Of a stretch of DNA of 64,000 nucleotides, positions 63,454 through 64,000 are shown piece after piece. Location: positions 62,001 to 126,000 of the forward strand of contig NZ_SMMX01000002.1 of the NCBI RefSeq assembly GCF_004345005.1. Reading direction: 5' to 3'. The position numbers and the translations under genes were made by a program. Each line of letters starts with the position of its first letter. The first letter of the stretch is position 1. Source of the DNA: Extibacter muris. GTDB taxonomy: Bacteria > Bacillota > Clostridia > Lachnospirales > Lachnospiraceae. A model generated the notes under the pieces. It was not told the DNA's origin and did not search any database. It was given only the letters and a program-made list of their open reading frames with translations.

Positions 63454-63645
63454 GATTGAAAATGAAAAGTAGAGGGTATCCATTCCCTTAATCGTATGAC
63501 AAATAAGCCATCTTTCGGTGGCTGCTTTGAAAATTGAATATCGAGTATGTTGAGGTTATGCAGTTGCTGACTTAATCCTATAACCTTGATTCCTTGCTAT
63601 GATAAGAGCCTGTTCTACCGTGATTTCTCGATCTACGGGTGGTAA
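63454..63645 (-). mobile_element. Non-coding flank downstream of the IS110-type transposase
   Basis: A stretch of 192 bases with no gene, between uridine phosphorylase and the transposase stop. It must contain the end of the insertion sequence, but IS110 elements lack clear terminal repeats and I cannot place the boundary. Several short pairs, such as AGCCATCTTTCGGTGGCT at 63508-63525 (8-bp stem), show that the transcript could fold; related IS1111 elements encode a guide RNA in this flank. Confidence 0.4.
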
Positions 63646-64000
63646 CTATGATTTTTGGTAAAGTTCCGCATTATAGTTTTCTCCGTTCTTCAACATGTGA
63701 TATAATGCAGTCAGAAGCATTCTTGCTATGGCAATGATTGCTTTCTTGTGACCGCGACGCTTTTTGAGACGGAGATAGCGGTTACGAATTTCAGGATGCT
63801 TTTTGCTGGTAACAACCGCATTGGCACACTGCACAAGTAGTGGTTTGATATAGCATCCGGCCTTGGAAACCCGGACAGATTTTTTCTTCCCTGCACTTTC
63901 ATTGTTGGTTGGTGTAAGCCCAGCCCATGAGCATAAGTGTTTCGCCGAAGGAAAGGCCTCCATGTTGGTACCGATTTCGGAAATGATTCCAATCGCAGTG
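63646..64000 (-). CDS. IS110-family transposase, C-terminal part (cut by window edge)
   Basis: The frame is open to the last base of the window, so the start lies beyond it; 117 residues are visible. IGIISEIGTNMEAFPSAKH and LCSWAGLTPTNNESAGKK are the Transposase_20 domain of IS110/IS116/IS902 enzymes, followed by LLVQCANAVV and the basic tail RNRYLRLKKRRGHKKAI. These are DEDD-type recombinases, with a serine in the C-terminal domain and, in studied cases, guided by an RNA from the element's own end. The gene is intact where visible. Confidence 0.9.
   Translation of the reverse strand, partial: TAIGIISEIGTNMEAFPSAKHLCSWAGLTPTNNESAGKKKSVRVSKAGCYIKPLLVQCANAVVTSKKHPEIRNRYLRLKKRRGHKKAIIAIARMLLTALYHMLKNGENYNAELYQKS

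Noticed and set aside
1-64000. CRISPR arrays, rRNA genes or prophage
   Set aside because: No regularly spaced direct repeats, no rRNA segments and no phage structural genes were seen.

Overview
The window looks like a chromosomal segment of a strictly anaerobic, low-to-mid GC Firmicute, most likely a Lachnospiraceae (Clostridium cluster XIVa) gut-type organism. This is inferred from the selenocysteine-dependent glycine reductase operon, the Firmicute SigA/DnaG/TrmK/Nif3 gene cluster, strong AGGAGG ribosome binding sites, Gram-positive protein architecture and the many amino-acid-fermentation genes. No species name can be proven from the sequence alone.

Layout. 1-2340: the end of a polar amino-acid ABC transporter operon (binding protein, permease, short ATPase). 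2447-6137: purine genes purC-purF-purB; PurB is of the human-like type. 6356-7726: an AGCS sodium/amino-acid symporter. 7805-15926: a glycine reductase operon with its own promoter, a single-aptamer glycine riboswitch and terminator, then grdX-grdE-grdB-trxB-trxA-grdA-grdC-grdD. Both grdB and grdA read through an in-frame TGA as selenocysteine. 15973-16944: a small membrane-anchored repeat protein. 17070-24542: a catabolic cluster for four-carbon acid sugars (LtnD-like dehydrogenase, two DUF1537 kinases, PdxA2-like dehydrogenase, GntP permease, DeoR regulator). 24605-30408: a GNAT-ThrE fusion, its partner ThrE subunit, a divergent sirtuin, gltX and a UvrD-like helicase. 30921-34910: a sugar-binding lipoprotein, a GH13-like protein that seems to have lost its catalytic residues, TraX-family and DUF5662 proteins. 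34913-37688: a LysR regulator divergent from an unusual IlvD/Edd-family dehydratase. 37826-38012: a tRNA-Leu gene with promoter and terminator. 38170-39289: a zinc-ribbon membrane protein, a decayed GGDEF fragment and a palindromic repeat. 39290-49128: polyphosphate:AMP phosphotransferase, DUF2804, dGTPase, dnaG, rpoD, trmK, a Nif3-family protein and a two-part nucleoside kinase. 49159-54491 (minus strand): an RluA-type pseudouridine synthase and a polyamine uptake operon (cupin regulator, potA, potB, potCD fusion). Then aroC (minus), an L,D-transpeptidase, tgt, yajC, glgP, an MgtC-family protein, a uridine phosphorylase, and the 3' end of an IS110-family transposase cut by the window edge.

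How the genes work together. The largest coherent unit is Stickland-type energy metabolism. Glycine, possibly brought in by the upstream symporter, is sensed by the riboswitch and reduced to acetyl phosphate by the GrdABCDE complex, with electrons from TrxB and TrxA. The second unit is a probable inducible pathway that imports a C4 sugar acid and turns it into a triose phosphate; it lacks the isomerase and decarboxylase expected for the textbook L-threonate route, so its exact substrate and steps are open. The rest is housekeeping (purines, tRNA charging, replication and transcription initiation, tRNA modification, glycogen breakdown, polyamine uptake, chorismate).

The best candidates for undescribed biology are the degenerate GH13-like protein in its lipoprotein-TraX-DUF5662 operon, the divergent sirtuin beside the GNAT-ThrE fusion, the C4 acid-sugar cluster with two dissimilar kinases, and the inverted-repeat element at 18091-18218.
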